Positions 12,701 to 21,529 of a stretch of DNA of 64,000 bases are shown piece by piece. Each line of letters opens with the position of its first letter. Positions within the stretch are counted from its first letter, which is position 1. Made by a program: the position numbers and the translations under genes. The notes under the pieces were generated by a model. The model made no database searches, had not been told where the DNA came from, and saw only the letters and a program-made list of their open reading frames with translations. Origin of the DNA: Nansenia antarctica (Eukaryota; Chordata; Actinopteri; Argentiniformes; Microstomatidae). The stretch is from positions 15,590,434-15,654,433 of the forward strand of contig OZ022351.1 in the NCBI GenBank assembly GCA_963989245.1. Reading direction: 5' to 3'.

Positions 12701-15700
12701 TAGCAGAAACGTTGGTCCTCTAAGCCAGGTTGTCTCACCTAGCATAGCTGCAGGCACAGAACGTGTGCCAAGGTCAGCTGGGTTATGGCTTGTGGAGATG
12801 TAGTGCCACTGGGTTGGTTCAGAAGACCGCCGTATACGCTGCACTCTGTTGCTCACATATACATAGAACCTTCTTGTCTGGTTGCTAATGTATCCTAGGA
12901 CAACTCGGCTATCTGTATAGAACTTGACAGCATCCAGAGCTATATCTAGCTCGCTTGTGACTAGCTCAGCGACTTCCACACCCAACACGACAGCTCCCAA
13001 CTCCAATCTTGGGATAGTGTGAGCCAACTGTGGAGTTAACTTAGCTTTTCCAAGGACAAATCCTACTTGACATTTTTGCTCAACATCAATTACTTGGAGA
13101 TAGGCGACTGCTGCAATAGCCTTCACTGAAGCGTCTGAGAACACGTGTAGCTCCTTTCTTATGGCTGTTGAGATTGTAGAAGCAGAATAGGTTCTTGGGA
13201 TCTCCAACTGCCTGAGGTCTTGAAGAGAGCTTCTCCAAGCGTTCCACTCATCTTCCCTTTCTGGAGGAAGAGGAGAGTCCCAGTCGGAGGCTTCGTTTGT
13301 GAGCTCTCGTAACAGGATCTTTCCCTGTATGGTAACTGGTGCAACGAATCCAAGTGGATCGAAGAGGCCGTTGACAGTAGCTAGAACACCCCTACGTGTG
13401 AAAGGCTTTGTGGATTCTGCTACTTGAAACGTGAAGACATCTTTCTTCAGATCCCAACTCACTCCAAGGCTCCGTTGAATAGGAGTGGGATCGACATCCA
13501 AGTTTAGGTCTTTGAGTCCCTTTGCTCGGTCCTCAGCAGGGAATGCTTCCATAACCTCCTGGCTGTTGGAAGCAACTTTGTGAAGTCGCAGGTTCGACAC
13601 AGCAAGCATCTCCTGTGTCCGCTTCAGTAGGTCGATGGCTTCACGTGCTGTGGGCCTTGACAGGAGTCCGTCGTCAACGTAGAACTCTCTTTCGATTAAC
13701 TGTTTGGCGTCAGACCCAAATTCTTCTTCACCATGAGCTGCAGCACGTCTGAGACCATAGATTGCCACCGCAGGAGAGGGACTGTTCCCGAATACGTGAA
13801 CCTTCATGCGGTACTCACATATGTCGTTCCTAGGATCGTTGTCCTCGTACCACAGAAAGCGGAGAAAGTTCCTGTGGTCTTCTTTCACAACGAAGCTGTG
13901 AAACATTTGTTCTATGTCCACAGTGACAGCGATCGGTTCTCGTCTGAATCGCACCAGTACTCCTAAGAGGCTGTTATTTAAGTCCGGACCAGAAAGGAGA
14001 ACATCGTTCAGTGACACGCCTTTCCATTTTGCACTGGAATCGAAGACGACTCGAATCTGGCCTGGCTTCTGAGGGTGATAAACCCCGAAGATAGGTAAGT
14101 ACCAACATTCTTGTCCGTTCTCCAATGTAGGAGCCAGCTCAGCATGATCACGGTCGAAGATGTTCTGCATGAACGCGATGAAGTGCCTCTTCATCTCGGG
14201 CCTTTTCTCCAGTGTGTTTTGAAGAGAGGTAAGTCGTGTGAGGGCCTGGCCTCGGCTGTGAGGGAGTTGCTGACGTGGTGTTCTGAATGGCAATGGTGCC
14301 ACCCAGCTGTTGCAGTCATCCATATACATTTCTTTGTCCATGACCTTTAAGAACAGTCTGTCTTCAATAGAGAGTCCAATCTTGTTGTCATCCTCGGACG
14401 TGTTGAAGATGGTGCTCCCTAAGTTGCATTCCCGGATACTGTGGGTGCCTTGCGCTGGGGCAATCTGATGTGCTGGCTTCGGAACATATTGCTCCTTCAC
14501 CTGGATCCTGTTCGGACATGGGCTGAAGAATGAAGGGCGTTGGTTCTCAAGCACATTGGTGCGGTAGCTTTGGATGTCTGAAGGCTTGTGGGCTGCCTCT
14601 AGGCAGACTTCTCCTATGATGACCCATCCCAGGTCGAGTCGTTGTGCGTAGGGGGCGTCATGTGGACCGTTCCGTTGCTCCCGCACTTTATGAACTCTAA
14701 GGATGTCTCGGCCTAGCAAGAGAAGGATCTGTGCTTTAGAATCCAAAGGTGGTATACCATATGCTATGGGCTTGAGGTGGGAATGATGCAACGCTGCTTC
14801 TGGCGTAGGTATCTCAGCTCTTTCGGTGGGAATGTTGTTACACTCTATTAGTGTAGGTAGTGTCACTGTTGTAGCTCCATCCACAGATTCCACCACAAAG
14901 CCTGTGGCTCTCCTTCCTGTCATCTGAGTTGTACCTGCACATGTACGAAGTGTGAATGCTGAATCTGACCCCTTGATGTGGAACATATCAAAGAATTCAG
15001 ACCGTGCAAGCGACCTGTTGCTTTGGTCATCCAGCACAACGTATGCTCTGGTTGCTCTCTCTGGGTGTGCTTCTGGGAATATATTCACCAGGCAAATCTT
15101 CGAGCAAGATCTGCCGCTTTGACCCTCTCCACAGACTTCTGTGCAATTTGAGGTGACTGCAGATTGGTCTGATCCTCCTTCTCCCTCCCCGCCATCCTCA
15201 GATGGGGCTGAAGGCGGAGGTCCTGGATGAAGAGCCGTGGTGTGGCTGTTACTCTCACACTCCATGCACTTGATGGCTGTGGTGCAGTTCTTGGCTAGAT
15301 GAGTAGTTGTGGAACAACATCTGAAGCAGACACCGTTGTCTTTGAGGAAGGCCTTGCGCTCCTCGAGGGGCTTGCTTCTGAAACCTCTGCAGCGTGTTAG
15401 GGGGTGTGGCTTCTTATGGAGAGGGCATAGTTTTTTTATGTCCACTGCTGTTCGGCCTGAACCGTCTCGTGTGTCTTTCTCGTGAGAGACATCTGTCTTA
15501 TGTGCAGAGACCATGCTCTTACTTTGTCTCTTGAATGGCTGCTCTGACTTCATCTGGGCTGTGTTACTCATCGATAGCCTGAAGCTTGGGTCATTGCGAG
15601 CTCGTGCCTCTTTGGTGATGAACTCGCAGAAGAATGTGAATGGGGGAAAAACTACCTGTCGCTCAGCTTTGTATCTGGAACCCTGTGATATCCATTTCTC

Positions 15701-18700
15701 TTGGATGTTGTAGGGCAACTTGTCTACGATGGGCAAAATGCCGCGTGAAGTGTCCAGATAGCTCAAACCAGGCAGGTAACCTTCGAACATGGCTGCTTCC
15801 AACTCTTGGAGAAGGTCACTTAGCTCTCTCAGCTTCACAGGATCTTTATTGCTGATCTTTGGGAAGTTCTCCAGCCTGTCGAAGAGGGACTTTTCAATTA
15901 CCTCTGGAAACCCGAAGCACTCTTCTAAGCGTTCCCAAGCTTTGCATAGACCTTGAGATGAATGACCTACATGTACTGCTCTTATTCGTTTCACGTGCTT
16001 TGCAGATTCACTCCCTAACCACTTAATCATGAGGTCCATCTCTTCATTAGCACTGAGTAGTAGTCCGTCAATGGCGTTCTTGAAGGACGACTTCCATGTC
16101 CAGTAATTTTCTGGGTGATCATCGAACTTGGTGAGACCGGAGGTTACGAGGTCTCTGCGTGCTAGGTACCGAGCCACATCACTGATGTCGGTTGTGTCAC
16201 CGCTTCCTGTTGGTTTGTATGGTGAACCCTTGGGCCTGCTGGGTGTGAGCTGCTCTGATGTGGGCTGCCCTGATGTCTTTGGCCTACTAGGTCGCAGTGA
16301 TGGAGAGCTGTGCTCATGCTTCACGGTGGAGGAGTGCTGTCTCTCGTATGAAACAGTCAGACGCTGTCTGGGTGGTGAGGAGGATCTCAGCCTATGGACT
16401 ATCGGTTCCAGATTGGCTATAGAGTCCTTAACATCTTCGGCAGATAGTGGTAGCTGTGACTGTTGTTCTACGTACTGGCGTGTGCGGTCAACAGTGGCAT
16501 GAATGACAGCTTCGATACCGTTGTTTTCTTCCTCCGCTGCTGCTTCAAGAACATTAGCTTCAGCGATGGCTTCTGCCACTTCTTTCTCATGCAGCAAGTT
16601 CTTTAATTTTGCTTCCATTTGGGCTTTTTCGATCATAATCTCTGATTCCATTTTTGCATAGCCAGCACGTGTGCGTGCTACTTCCACTTTGACACGTGCA
16701 TTGACAGCTGCCCTACTGGCTGTTGATTTAAAAGACCTAGATGTGCTAGAGGCCACTGACCTTGTCTCAGCATTGCTCAACTCTTCCATCATGAATATTG
16801 CTGTGTGCTTGGCGTGAGCAAGGATGATGGGGAGCAGTGCTAGCGCTGAAGAATCTCTCTCCTTGAGTCGATCCGCCCGCTGAGTGGTTGCTTTTTTACT
16901 ATTCTGTTCCCACTGCGCGTAACCAGGGCGCAACTTCAACAGATAGCGAACACACGCTGACACATCAATGAATCCTCAGACGCTGGAGTAAAGTTTAGTT
17001 CTTTACTAAATCCTCAGAAACATGAGTGGTCGTTTGGTTATTTTGTAAAACTGTAAATAAACACAAGAGTACAATTACTGTAATGCATGCTCAAAACTAT
17101 ACTGTTACACTTTCAACATCAACAGTATGTAGCCAACATATAATATCAATATAGCAATACAAATAGTTATACTTAAATAATATAAGCTATGTATTTATAA
17201 ACATATACATTATACATTGTAGTTAAACAAGAAAAGAAAAGGCAACTTACAAGCAAAGCCTTTTCCAGGGCAAGAATGTAAACAAAGAGATTCTCCGGAG
17301 CTTTTTCTCTCAGCTAGCTGCTGCTACGAGCTATCACGTCTGAACAGTGTGCTCACGTCATGTGACTAATGTTCGTCATGTGACCAATGTTCCATAAACC
17401 GATATACACTGAATAAAGGCAGTAACGAATGTAATGTCATAAAATGTCCACTAGATGTCTCCAAAATGAAAACCTAAGAAACCATGACAATGCATCTATG
17501 ATGTCATATAGAATGCATCTATGATGTCATATAGAATGCATCTATGATGTCATATAGAATGCATCTATGATGTCATATAGAATGCATATATGATGTCATA
17601 TAGAATTCATCTATGATGTCATATGGAATTCATCTATGATGTCATATAGAATGCATCTATGTCATATAGAATTCATCTATGATGTCATATAGAATTCATC
17701 TATGATGTCATATAGAATGCATCCTATGATGTCATATAGAATGCATCCTATGATGTCATATAGAATGCATCTATGATGTCATATAGAATTCATCTATGAT
17801 GTCATATAGAATGCATCTATGATGTCATATAGAATGCATCTATGATATCATATAGAATGCATCTATGATGTCATATAGAATGCATCTATGATGTCATATA
17901 GAATGCATCTATGATGTCATATAGAATGCATCTATGATGTCATATAGAATGCATTTATGATGTCATATAGAATGCATCTATGATGTCATATAGAATGCAT
18001 CTATGATGTCATATAGAATGCATCTGTGATGTCATATAGAATGCATCTATGATGTCATATAGAATGCATCTATGATGTCATATAGAATTCATCTATGATG
18101 TCATATAGAATGCATCTATGATGTCATATAGAATGCATCTATGATGTCATATAGAATTCATCTATGATGTCATATAGAATGCATCTATGATGTCATATAG
18201 AATGCATCTATGATGTCATATAGAATGCATCTATGATGTCATATAGAATGCGCCTATGATGTCATATAGAATGCATCTATGATGTCATATAGAATGCATC
18301 TATGATGTCATATAGAATGCATCTATGATGTCATATAGAATGCATATATGATGTCATATAGAATTCATCTATGATGTCATATAGAATGCATCTATGATGT
18401 CATATAGAATGCATCTATGATGTCATATAGAATGCGTCTATTATGTCATATAGAATGCATCTATGATGTCATATAGAATTAATCTATGATGTCATATAGA
18501 ATGCATCTATGATGTAATATAGAATGCATCTATGATGTCATATAGAATGCATCTATGATGTCATATATAATTCATCTATGATGTCATATAGAATGCATCT
18601 ATGATGTCATATAGAATGCATCTATGATGTCATATAGAATGCATCTATGATGTCATATAAAATTCATCTATGATGTCATATAGAATGCATCTATGATGTC

Positions 18701-19836
18701 ATATAGAATGCATCTATGATGTCATATAGAATTAATCTATGATGTCATATAGAATGCATCTATGATGTCATATAGAATGCATCTATGATGTCATATAGAA
18801 TTCATCTATGATGTCATATAGAATTCATCTATGATGTCATATAGAATGCATCTATGATGTCATATAGAATGCATCTATTATGTCATATAGAATGCATCTA
18901 TGATGTCATATAGAATGCATCTATGATGTCTTATAGAATGCATCTATGATGTCATATAGAATGCATCTATGATGTCATATAGAACTCTACGTTCATCAAG
19001 TTTCAAATCATGCTTGAACAGGACACAAGAAACAGTAGCTGTGGTAATATCTTCTTTTACTCAAATTATAGGAAATTGAATTGATTGATGATATGAAAGC
19101 TTAGAAATGTAATGACCTGCATTGAAATTGGTGTTTTCATAGTCTGGTGGTGTCCCATCACAGCCTTAAAAAATGGAAATACATTTCAATTCGATTATTT
19201 GAGACATGAAAGCACAACCAGTGTTAAGAGAGGATGCTGCTAATATTCAGAAGAAGGGTTGGACTTGCAATCAAGGTCCAAACGTTTGAGAGGTATATAC
19301 AGTTATGAGCTATGTGCAAAGGTAGTATGTGTACCCAGCAGTAGTGTAGTAGAGTATCTGAGTGTTGACATTATTATTATTATGATTATTATTATAATTA
19401 TTATTATTATTATTATTACATAACTAGTCCCTGGGTTGGTCTCTGCCGCCCTCTAGTGATCAAATGGAACCATGACAGGAGGTGAGAAGATGCATTCTTG
19501 AGTATCTTTCCATTTTGGCGTATAGCTTGTCATGGCACTGCCTGTGTCATAAACATATTTTTCATTTTAGTGCCATTTAGGGCCTCTTTCTAATAACGTG
19601 TGAAAATTGTAAAAAGTTTCTTTTTTGGGCAAAACAAAAAATGTGTTGATAGCTTTAGGGTTAATTAGTCATTCTACAATTCAAAATACAATTGAGAGAA
19701 TGTGATAGGGTGGTACATGGAAGGAAATGCTCACGTTTAAACCAGAAGCAGCAGCAGCCAATCAGGAACAAGATGATGATGATGATGATGATGGCCGCCC
19801 CGCCAACCACGTAAAACACAACCTTCAGCTCTGTAC
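8470..19836 (-). CDS. Unnamed single-pass membrane receptor, 3' part (7 exons)
   Basis: Seven minus-strand exons join in phase: 19,836-19,735, 19,164-19,117, 9,786-9,721, 9,249-9,061, 8,978-8,931, 8,801-8,745 and 8,528-8,470. They encode a membrane segment (VVFYVVGGAA, seven Ile, LFLIGCCC) followed by a roughly 160-residue cytoplasmic tail. The tail contains three Tyr-x-Asn sites (DYENT, YYVN, YENPIY), the consensus for Grb2-type SH2 binding, and a run of PTRNQxH-like heptads. This is consistent with a signalling receptor of the immunoglobulin-superfamily kind, but I do not recognise the gene, and the extracellular part is not convincingly visible. The gene ends 3' of ank2 on the same strand. 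Its second intron is swollen to 9.3 kb by a satellite and a retrotransposon. Phase agreement over seven exons makes chance unlikely. Confidence 0.7.
8745..8801 (-). CDS. Receptor gene, cytoplasmic exon
   Basis: 57 bp with acceptor aatctcaacag and donor GTAGCA. It encodes NQAALNQQARSQLENRQR. Its first two bases complete a Val codon and make the YYVN motif with the preceding exon. Confidence 0.6.
8931..8978 (-). CDS. Receptor gene, cytoplasmic exon
   Basis: 48 bp with acceptor ccttccctag and donor GTAACG. It encodes LLSRLRQSSLGRHYY. The basic stretch and tyrosine pair suggest a regulated juxtamembrane-type segment. Phase fits both neighbours. Confidence 0.6.
9061..9249 (-). CDS. Receptor gene, heptad-repeat exon
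   Basis: 189 bp with acceptor caccattcaacag and donor GTCAGA. It encodes an Asn/Gln/His/Pro-rich segment with imperfect seven-residue repeats (PTRNQEH, PTRNQHY, PTQSQHH, PTRHEQE), probably disordered. The matching nucleotide repeat (TTGGATGATGTTGG-like) shows the exon grew by slippage. Confidence 0.6.
9540..9712. repeat. (TG)n microsatellite with TC interruptions
   Basis: About 170 bp of GT repeats with interspersed CT dinucleotides, ending only about eight bases from the donor of the exon at 9,721-9,786. Open frames over it are dinucleotide artefacts. Confidence 0.95.
9721..9786 (-). CDS. Receptor gene, cytoplasmic exon abutting the 24-bp satellite
   Basis: 66 bp encoding AVASAPPEDIENVGRGEAQER, donor GTAACA. 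The acceptor (atatgacatcatag) lies inside the last unit of the 24-bp satellite, so the array begins exactly at the exon edge and no ordinary pyrimidine tract is seen. Phase joins cleanly to the exon at 19,117-19,164 on one side and 9,061-9,249 on the other. Confidence 0.55.
9787..10470. repeat. 24-bp minisatellite, left block (about 28 units)
   Basis: Head-to-tail units of ATGCATCTATGATGTCATATAGAA, with variants (GAATTC for GAATGC, occasional 3- to 4-base deletions). Each unit contains the near-palindromes ATGCAT and TATGATGTCATA. It is continuous with the block at 17,490-18,984 apart from the inserted retrotransposon. Confidence 0.95.
10471..11056 (-). repeat. 3' LTR of the BEL/Pao element
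   Basis: 586 bp. On the element's own strand it starts TGTCATGG and ends AGAATA. It differs from the other LTR by a missing ATGC and one C/T difference in the CATGTGAC repeat. Confidence 0.92.
11103..12120 (-). CDS. BEL/Pao integrase part of pol (separate frame)
   Basis: This frame continues the polyprotein from about 12,120 to a stop at 11,103. It has the tail of the HHCC zinc-binding region (CVTCKKLRG), then the catalytic core with Asp in YVGLDVFGPW, Asp in RSDCGTNF and Glu in GGSWERMIG, then a C-terminal domain (VGDLVRLKDAQAKRNDWPLG) typical of BEL/Pao integrases. The open frame can be drawn to 12,308, but the part above about 12,120 overlaps the true RNase H/integrase frame and is a shadow. 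The frame offset from the upstream part is minus one, at a short G run. I take this as a one-base lesion or an assembly error, since no standard slippery heptamer is visible. Confidence 0.85.
12098..16792 (-). CDS. BEL/Pao gag-pol polyprotein (gag, protease, RT, RNase H)
   Basis: Open from ATG at 16,792 (MMEELSNAETRSVASS) to a stop at 12,098, about 1,560 residues. The frame also extends upstream into the LTR to 16,963 without an ATG, so I prefer 16,792. In order: a coiled-coil, Glu/Lys-rich gag N-terminus; a capsid-like region; zinc-knuckle cysteines near residue 487 (CFRCC and following); an aspartic-protease-like motif near residue 587 (LDDQSN); reverse transcriptase with VDIEQMFHSF and YVDD (13,670-13,681); RNase H (HVFSDAS) near 13,140; and the start of the integrase zinc domain. 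It ends early because the integrase continues in another frame. Confidence 0.9.
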   Translation of the reverse strand: MMEELSNAETRSVASSTSRSFKSTASRAAVNARVKVEVARTRAGYAKMESEIMIEKAQMEAKLKNLLHEKEVAEAIAEANVLEAAAEEENNGIEAVIHATVDRTRQYVEQQSQLPLSAEDVKDSIANLEPIVHRLRSSSPPRQRLTVSYERQHSSTVKHEHSSPSLRPSRPKTSGQPTSEQLTPSRPKGSPYKPTGSGDTTDISDVARYLARRDLVTSGLTKFDDHPENYWTWKSSFKNAIDGLLLSANEEMDLMIKWLGSESAKHVKRIRAVHVGHSSQGLCKAWERLEECFGFPEVIEKSLFDRLENFPKISNKDPVKLRELSDLLQELEAAMFEGYLPGLSYLDTSRGILPIVDKLPYNIQEKWISQGSRYKAERQVVFPPFTFFCEFITKEARARNDPSFRLSMSNTAQMKSEQPFKRQSKSMVSAHKTDVSHEKDTRDGSGRTAVDIKKLCPLHKKPHPLTRCRGFRSKPLEERKAFLKDNGVCFRCCSTTTHLAKNCTTAIKCMECESNSHTTALHPGPPPSAPSEDGGEGEGGSDQSAVTSNCTEVCGEGQSGRSCSKICLVNIFPEAHPERATRAYVVLDDQSNRSLARSEFFDMFHIKGSDSAFTLRTCAGTTQMTGRRATGFVVESVDGATTVTLPTLIECNNIPTERAEIPTPEAALHHSHLKPIAYGIPPLDSKAQILLLLGRDILRVHKVREQRNGPHDAPYAQRLDLGWVIIGEVCLEAAHKPSDIQSYRTNVLENQRPSFFSPCPNRIQVKEQYVPKPAHQIAPAQGTHSIRECNLGSTIFNTSEDDNKIGLSIEDRLFLKVMDKEMYMDDCNSWVAPLPFRTPRQQLPHSRGQALTRLTSLQNTLEKRPEMKRHFIAFMQNIFDRDHAELAPTLENGQECWYLPIFGVYHPQKPGQIRVVFDSSAKWKGVSLNDVLLSGPDLNNSLLGVLVRFRREPIAVTVDIEQMFHSFVVKEDHRNFLRFLWYEDNDPRNDICEYRMKVHVFGNSPSPAVAIYGLRRAAAHGEEEFGSDAKQLIEREFYVDDGLLSRPTAREAIDLLKRTQEMLAVSNLRLHKVASNSQEVMEAFPAEDRAKGLKDLNLDVDPTPIQRSLGVSWDLKKDVFTFQVAESTKPFTRRGVLATVNGLFDPLGFVAPVTIQGKILLRELTNEASDWDSPLPPEREDEWNAWRSSLQDLRQLEIPRTYSASTISTAIRKELHVFSDASVKAIAAVAYLQVIDVEQKCQVGFVLGKAKLTPQLAHTIPRLELGAVVLGVEVAELVTSELDIALDAVKFYTDSRVVLGYISNQTRRFYVYVSNRVQRIRRSSEPTQWHYISTSHNPADLGTRSVPAAMLGETTWLRGPTFLLQVEEPSSPEVFDLINPDSDIEVRAHITNLPNDRTHLGSHRFERFSSWKRLVRATSSLIHIVESCKATSKDQDQTCSSWHHCKQPRTAEELTKAELIIIKCVQGEAYKDELACIASGKDISRSSPLKKLNPYCDEEGLLRIGGRLRHSDLAYKEKHPLVIPGWKHIAKLLVEHHHLVMHQGRVFTEGAVRTAGYWIMGEDD
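16900..17489 (-). repeat. 5' LTR of the BEL/Pao element
   Basis: 590 bp, containing ATGCATGC where the other copy has ATGC. Transcription would begin here on the minus strand. The untranslated leader before the gag ATG is about 107 bp. Confidence 0.92.
17490..18984. repeat. 24-bp minisatellite, right block (about 62 units)
   Basis: Continuation of the ATGCATCTATGATGTCATATAGAA array beyond the retrotransposon. It has more variants than the left block (GCGCCT, AATTAATC, TTATGT, CATCCTATG). Confidence 0.95.
19117..19164 (-). CDS. Receptor gene, first cytoplasmic exon
   Basis: 48 bp with acceptor tccattttttaag and donor GTCATT (weak). It encodes CDGTPPDYENTNFNA, including the YENT motif just after the membrane. 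The single C from the previous exon completes an Arg codon. Confidence 0.6.
19376..19420. repeat. (ATT)n microsatellite
   Basis: About 45 bp of ATT/ATG trinucleotide repeats. Confidence 0.9.
19735..19836 (-). CDS. Receptor gene, transmembrane exon
   Basis: 102 bp with acceptor cttctcccctcgtctag and donor GTGAGC. It encodes TELKVVFYVVGGAA, seven consecutive Ile, then LFLIGCCCFWFK: one hydrophobic span of about 24 residues ending in a cysteine cluster suited to palmitoylation and a basic stop-transfer residue. The Ile run comes from an (ATC)7 repeat and may vary in length between individuals. Confidence 0.7.
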
Positions 19837-19951
19837 CTAGACGAGGGGAGAAGCGGGGTGGTTTCAGTCAGATATTTACAGGAAATGCTTTTCTAACCTG
19901 ACCATGAAGTGGGTTGGTCTTGACAAAAAATGCAGATGGAAATAAAAAAAT

Positions 19952-19957
19952 GTGTGT

Positions 19958-20023
<66 letters not shown>

Positions 20024-20076
20024 GTGTGTGTGTGTGTGTGCGTGCATGTGTGTGTGTGTGGGTGTGTGTGTGTGTA
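19952..20076. repeat. (TG)n microsatellite
   Basis: GT repeats with a few GC and GG interruptions, about 125 bp. Confidence 0.95.
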
Positions 20077-20211
20077 TTGGGGGGGTATTGAAGATGCGGC
20101 TACCTCTCAGTCAGAGACCTGTCGGTGACCTTGATGGAAAAAGCAATCTTCCCACTGAGGTAGAAATGACTCAGAGTATAGGATGGAGGATTTGCTGCTT
20201 CACACACTTAC

Positions 20212-20275
20212 GAACACTGATGCTCCGTGAGCAGAAACTGTAGACATTGCTGCTTCTCCATCCTATGTGGCACCT
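20212..20275 (-). CDS. Possible membrane-proximal extracellular exon of the receptor gene
   Basis: The minus strand reads RCHIGWRSSNVYSFCSRSISV before a GTAAGT donor. The leftover base would complete an Arg codon with the transmembrane exon (phase 1 to 2). The Tyr-x-Phe-Cys pattern is only vaguely like the last strands of an Ig domain. At 64 bp, and with a weak acceptor, it remains tentative. Confidence 0.25.
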
Positions 20276-20690
20276 CTGACCCTCCACAGGGTTTTTTTTC
20301 TTTCCAAAAACACAGGCAACTCAACATCTTTTAAGATTGTGTCCATGAAAGGTGGGGTGGTGTGATCTCTGATGTAAGAGTGAAGGTCTACATACTGTAA
20401 ACTGGATATGAATATACAGTATGTCAGCAGAATATATGTCAATAATATGACTGTTATTCATGCAAGGCAGAACTCCGATCCGGATCCTATCAATGTGCTG
20501 ACTGACTAGATGGTGCAGTGGTATTATTATAATATTCAAATCAGTCTTACGACAGTGATATAACACAATACCCTTGTGTGAAAATAATAAAAAATTATGT
20601 TAGGGAATACTTGTAGGTGTAGCCATAAAGTAAGCTCATGTTAAGAACTTGTGCTGTGCAGGCAGGCTATACTGATCAAAAACTAAGCTT
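20276..20690. other. Unassigned stretch
   Basis: No clear exon or repeat. Upstream extracellular exons of the receptor gene would be expected hereabouts but were not recognised. Confidence 0.35.
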
Positions 20691-20691
20691 G

Positions 20692-20803
20692 ATTAGATTC
20701 CATCTCTACCTTTAATCAACAAGTGTTTTAGATTCCATCTCTACCTTTAAACAACAAGTGTTTTAGATTCCATCTCTACCTTTAAACAACAAGTGTTTTA
20801 GAT
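20692..20803. repeat. 36-bp tandem repeat, three units
   Basis: TTAGATTCCATCTCTACCTT followed by TAAACAACAAGTGTTT is repeated three times with one base change. Confidence 0.85.
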
Positions 20804-20997
20804 TCTCCTTCCTCTTCTGGTAATGGACACGTTTGAATTCTGACTGTAAGCACTGGGCAAGCAAAGCAACGTTATTCAGCCGCAAAGAGGACCCCCGGGC
20901 ACCCCGCTTGTCCGTGAATAACTTGACATTGACCGCGCTGGCCCCCCGAAAAGTCGTGTCCATCTCGATAGGAGTATTGTATCCAACGTTATTCAGC

Positions 20998-21235
20998 CTT
21001 CATTCAACTTTTGAACAAAACACTACACACACTTCAACATTATACACATTTCCATCCACAATAAACAATGTGCTCCAGAATGTCAGAAAACAACACTTGA
21101 TAACTTTTGAACAAAACGCTGCACACACTTCAGACAGTGAACTCTGATTGTCACAAAGGTCAACATCATACACATTTCCATCCACAATACACAAATCTAG
21201 AAAGTCAGAAAACAACACTTTGATAACACACACGT
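20998..21235. repeat. Imperfect tandem duplication of about 110-120 bp
   Basis: Two copies of a block containing AACTTTTGAACAAAAC, CACACTTCA, ACACATTTCCATCCACAATA and GTCAGAAAACAACACTT. Confidence 0.75.
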
Positions 21236-21529
21236 GCACACACGTGCACACACAAAAAGTAACGGTTGTTTGCAGCCTAATACTCCAAAAAACAAGTTAA
21301 TCCTGGGAAAAGTAAAGTTCTATCTATCTCCCTTACCTAACCCTTAACCCAACCTATTTAAGATGTCAACTTCAAGGGGGTGACGTCAGAGTTGGGCCGT
21401 CCCAGGGATCCCAGTTAGCATGTATCAATCCATAACAGACTCACAAGCTAGGAGCTGGACCTCCATGGCTTACCCTTATGGCCAGAGTCCCACAGTAGGC
21501 CTACAGAGGACTGTACCTCCATGGCAACA

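Larger units (their letters stand above)
10471..17489 (-). mobile_element. BEL/Pao-type LTR retrotransposon, nearly intact
   Basis: A 7.0-kb element in minus orientation. It has two almost identical LTRs, one gag-pol frame with nucleic-acid-binding, protease, reverse transcriptase and RNase H parts, and an integrase part in a second frame. It is flanked by a 5-bp target duplication ATGCA (10,466-10,470 and 17,490-17,494) inside the 24-bp satellite. The LTRs differ by one substitution and one 4-bp indel over about 586 bp, so insertion is recent. No env-like frame follows integrase. The RT active site YVDD and the integrase order are typical of BEL/Pao, not of Gypsy or Copia. Confidence 0.93.

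Noticed and set aside
16793..16963. Polyprotein start at 16,963 within the LTR
   Set aside because: The codon there is GTG. The first ATG in frame is at 16,792 and the following residues look like a gag N-terminus.
9787..18984. CRISPR-like regular array
   Set aside because: Units follow each other directly with no unique spacers, and the genome is eukaryotic; it is a minisatellite.
20098..20160. Possible extracellular exon reading GKIAFSIKVTDRSLTE
   Set aside because: Its donor leaves a phase that does not fit the transmembrane exon, and the acceptor is poor.
20763..20963. Minus-strand open frame MDTTFRGASAVNVKLF...
   Set aside because: No splice partner, no recognised family, and it runs into the 36-bp tandem repeat.
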